Shown: one piece after another, positions 8,905 through 10,272 of the stretch
Position numbering within the stretch: the first letter of the stretch is position 1
Layout: each line of letters begins with the position of its first letter
Assembly: GCA_028565635.1 (NCBI GenBank)
Contig: JAOXYB010065711.1
Coordinates: 1-10,272, forward strand
Length of the DNA: 10,272 nucleotides
Origin: Phoronis ovalis
Taxonomy: Eukaryota > Phoronida > Phoronidae
Direction: 5' to 3'
The notes under the pieces: generated by a model
Database searches by the model: none
Told to the model about the DNA's origin: nothing
Seen by the model: only the letters and a program-made list of their open reading frames with translations
Program-made: the position numbers and the translations under genes

Positions 8905-9266
8905 GAAAGTTTTGCATTTGGATTGTATACTTCTTACTGTATTTTTTTGGATTGAAACTGTAAAGATATTCAAAAATTTGGATTGCTACCCACTGCTTAC
9001 AGCAAATAATTTGTATTAATTTTAGATTTGTATACATACTAAATTTTGGAATTTGGTTTCTATTTAATAGTCAGTTTGCGTAAAAATGGATTACTATACT
9101 CAAACATTTTAAAATTTTGGATTGCTACCCTTGTATTTCACAAAATTTTGATTTCTACTCTAAAATTTCAAAGTTGGATTGGGTTTGCAATCACAAGCTA
9201 AAATTTTGGATTGGGTTGGGCGGCACCCCCCCGTAGTAAAAAAATCTTGAGTACCCCCGGGCCTAC
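8905..9266. repeat. Degenerate array of about 30-bp units (TTTTGGATTGCTACCC type)
   Basis: The core GGATTG or a close variant recurs near 8920, 8949, 8980, 9024, 9048, 9088, 9119, 9150, 9176 and 9208, with typical spacing of 27-32 bp. The clearest units read AATTTTGGATTGCTACCC (8980 and 9119 copies). The array ends in a G- and C-rich tail: GGGTTGGGCGGCACCCCCC, then an A-run and GAGTACCCCCGGGCC (9249-9263). That tail resembles the terminal block of the repeat in intron 1. It is probably a decayed dispersed element of the same family. Confidence 0.65.
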
Positions 9267-10272
9267 TGCTCTACCAAGTTTCACTGTATCTAGACACAAA
9301 GTAACTTAACTTTACCACAGAAGCAGTAAAAATTAGTTTTCCTATAGATATCTCTTTTGATAGTTTTAATAAATTATAATATGCACATATTTAGTTTGAT
9401 ACTAGAAGTATTAGCATATTAGTAACACCTAATTAACTACATTGATATTATCAGGAAATCAATTGATGCACCATAGTAATTAAATGCATGATAAAGTCCA
9501 GTAATTTGTTAATGTTTATGATGGGTGCATGAGACTAATAGGAGCTTTTACCATGCAACCTTACAGATAATGTATGTATTCAATGAATCGTACAGAAAAC
9601 TGTGAAAGCAGGAAAAAGAAACATTTGAGCTTATAGGTGGGATTGTAGAGACGGTCATCTTTGACAATTCCTCTCCCCATGCATGATTTGAACACATTAG
9701 ACAGCAAAACAAAAACATGAAACAAGACTTTGGCTTGTGAATAGAAACTCATGGTAGGAGTGCAGAAATATACAAAGGATGGCAATGTTGACTGTAACTC
9801 CACAAGTTATTTTCTTCCATATTTTCTACTTATAATTTTGCCACTACTATAAATTTTATGCCTGTGAATGGTTTGTATTACTGTCTTAGAAGAAACATTT
9901 GTCTCAGGCTAAATATTAGATATTTTAACATTATTTAAAAGTACTTTTCCATCATCATTGAAATACCTACAGGATAAATTCTAGTCCAATTGCTATATCC
10001 ACTGCCAAGTGTTGTGCTGTTGATTTTATCTTTATAGCATGCAGCCAATCATGAAGTCAAAAACAGAACACTTCTAAACAGGACTAGATAACTTTGTGCA
10101 TGGAATTATTAATAAATAGCATTATTATTTATTAGTTACGGATAAGTAAACTTGGCTGGTAACAGGATCGATCTTATTTAATGGTTTCATATGGTGAATT
10201 CAGAATGGATGGATGAGCAATCATACTTATATAGTATAATGATTGTTCTGGTGAAAATTATAGTCAAGATTC
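9267..10272. other. AT-rich non-coding stretch
   Basis: No gene, RNA or strong repeat is visible. An 80-codon minus-strand frame ending at 9561 has no domain, no flanking splice logic I could support, and a composition expected of translated AT-rich DNA. Confidence 0.65.

Noticed and set aside
8795-9019. 74-codon plus-strand open frame
   Set aside because: It runs into the 30-bp repeat array and shows no domain, signal peptide or splice context.
9561-9803. 80-codon minus-strand open frame
   Set aside because: Its Phe/Leu-rich composition is what AT-rich non-coding DNA yields; no family resemblance.
10108-10134. Short AT-only inverted repeat (ATTAATAAAT against ATTTATTA)
   Set aside because: Expected by chance in sequence this AT-rich.

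Overview
This window looks like nuclear DNA from an invertebrate animal. It is AT-rich, its one clear gene is split by spliceosomal introns of 0.7 to 2.5 kb, and the space around the gene holds degenerate repeats. The coding content identifies a metazoan intermediate-filament (lamin-type) gene. The phylum cannot be fixed from the sequence alone.

One gene is supported. It lies on the minus strand and runs off the left edge: exon 1 at 5787-5762, exon 2 at 3236-2112, exon 3 at 1199-921 and exon 4 at 248 to beyond position 1. All three introns are GT-AG, and all three are phase 2, each rebuilding an arginine codon across the junction. The four exons encode 559 residues: a short basic start, an unusually long (about 321 residue) polar head, then an intermediate-filament rod (coil 1A, linker, coil 1B, linker L12, start of coil 2). 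The stretch from the first residue of coil 1B to the end of the coil 1B motif is 126 residues, the same as in human lamin A counted from memory. It therefore keeps the six extra heptads that mark nuclear lamins and protostome cytoplasmic filaments and that chordate cytoplasmic filaments have lost. The rest of the rod and the tail, where an Ig-fold lamin tail domain and CaaX box would lie, are outside the window.

The introns and the 5' flank (5788-10272) show no convincing second gene. They carry a roughly 280-bp MITE-like element with inverted ends flanked by TA (456-735), a near-perfect 28-bp hairpin (3544-3614), and three degenerate arrays sharing a period of about 30-32 bp (3861-4354, 7181-7387, 8920-9266). 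Two of these arrays end in a similar T/A tract plus C-rich block, suggesting one repeat family. There is also a short 13-bp tandem duplication and a weak inverted repeat at 7769-7841.

The most unusual item is the lamin-type protein itself: a head about ten times the usual length, no Ser-Pro site next to coil 1A, a diverged coil 1A and a proline inside coil 1B. It looks like a specialised lamin or intermediate-filament paralogue, not a housekeeping lamin.
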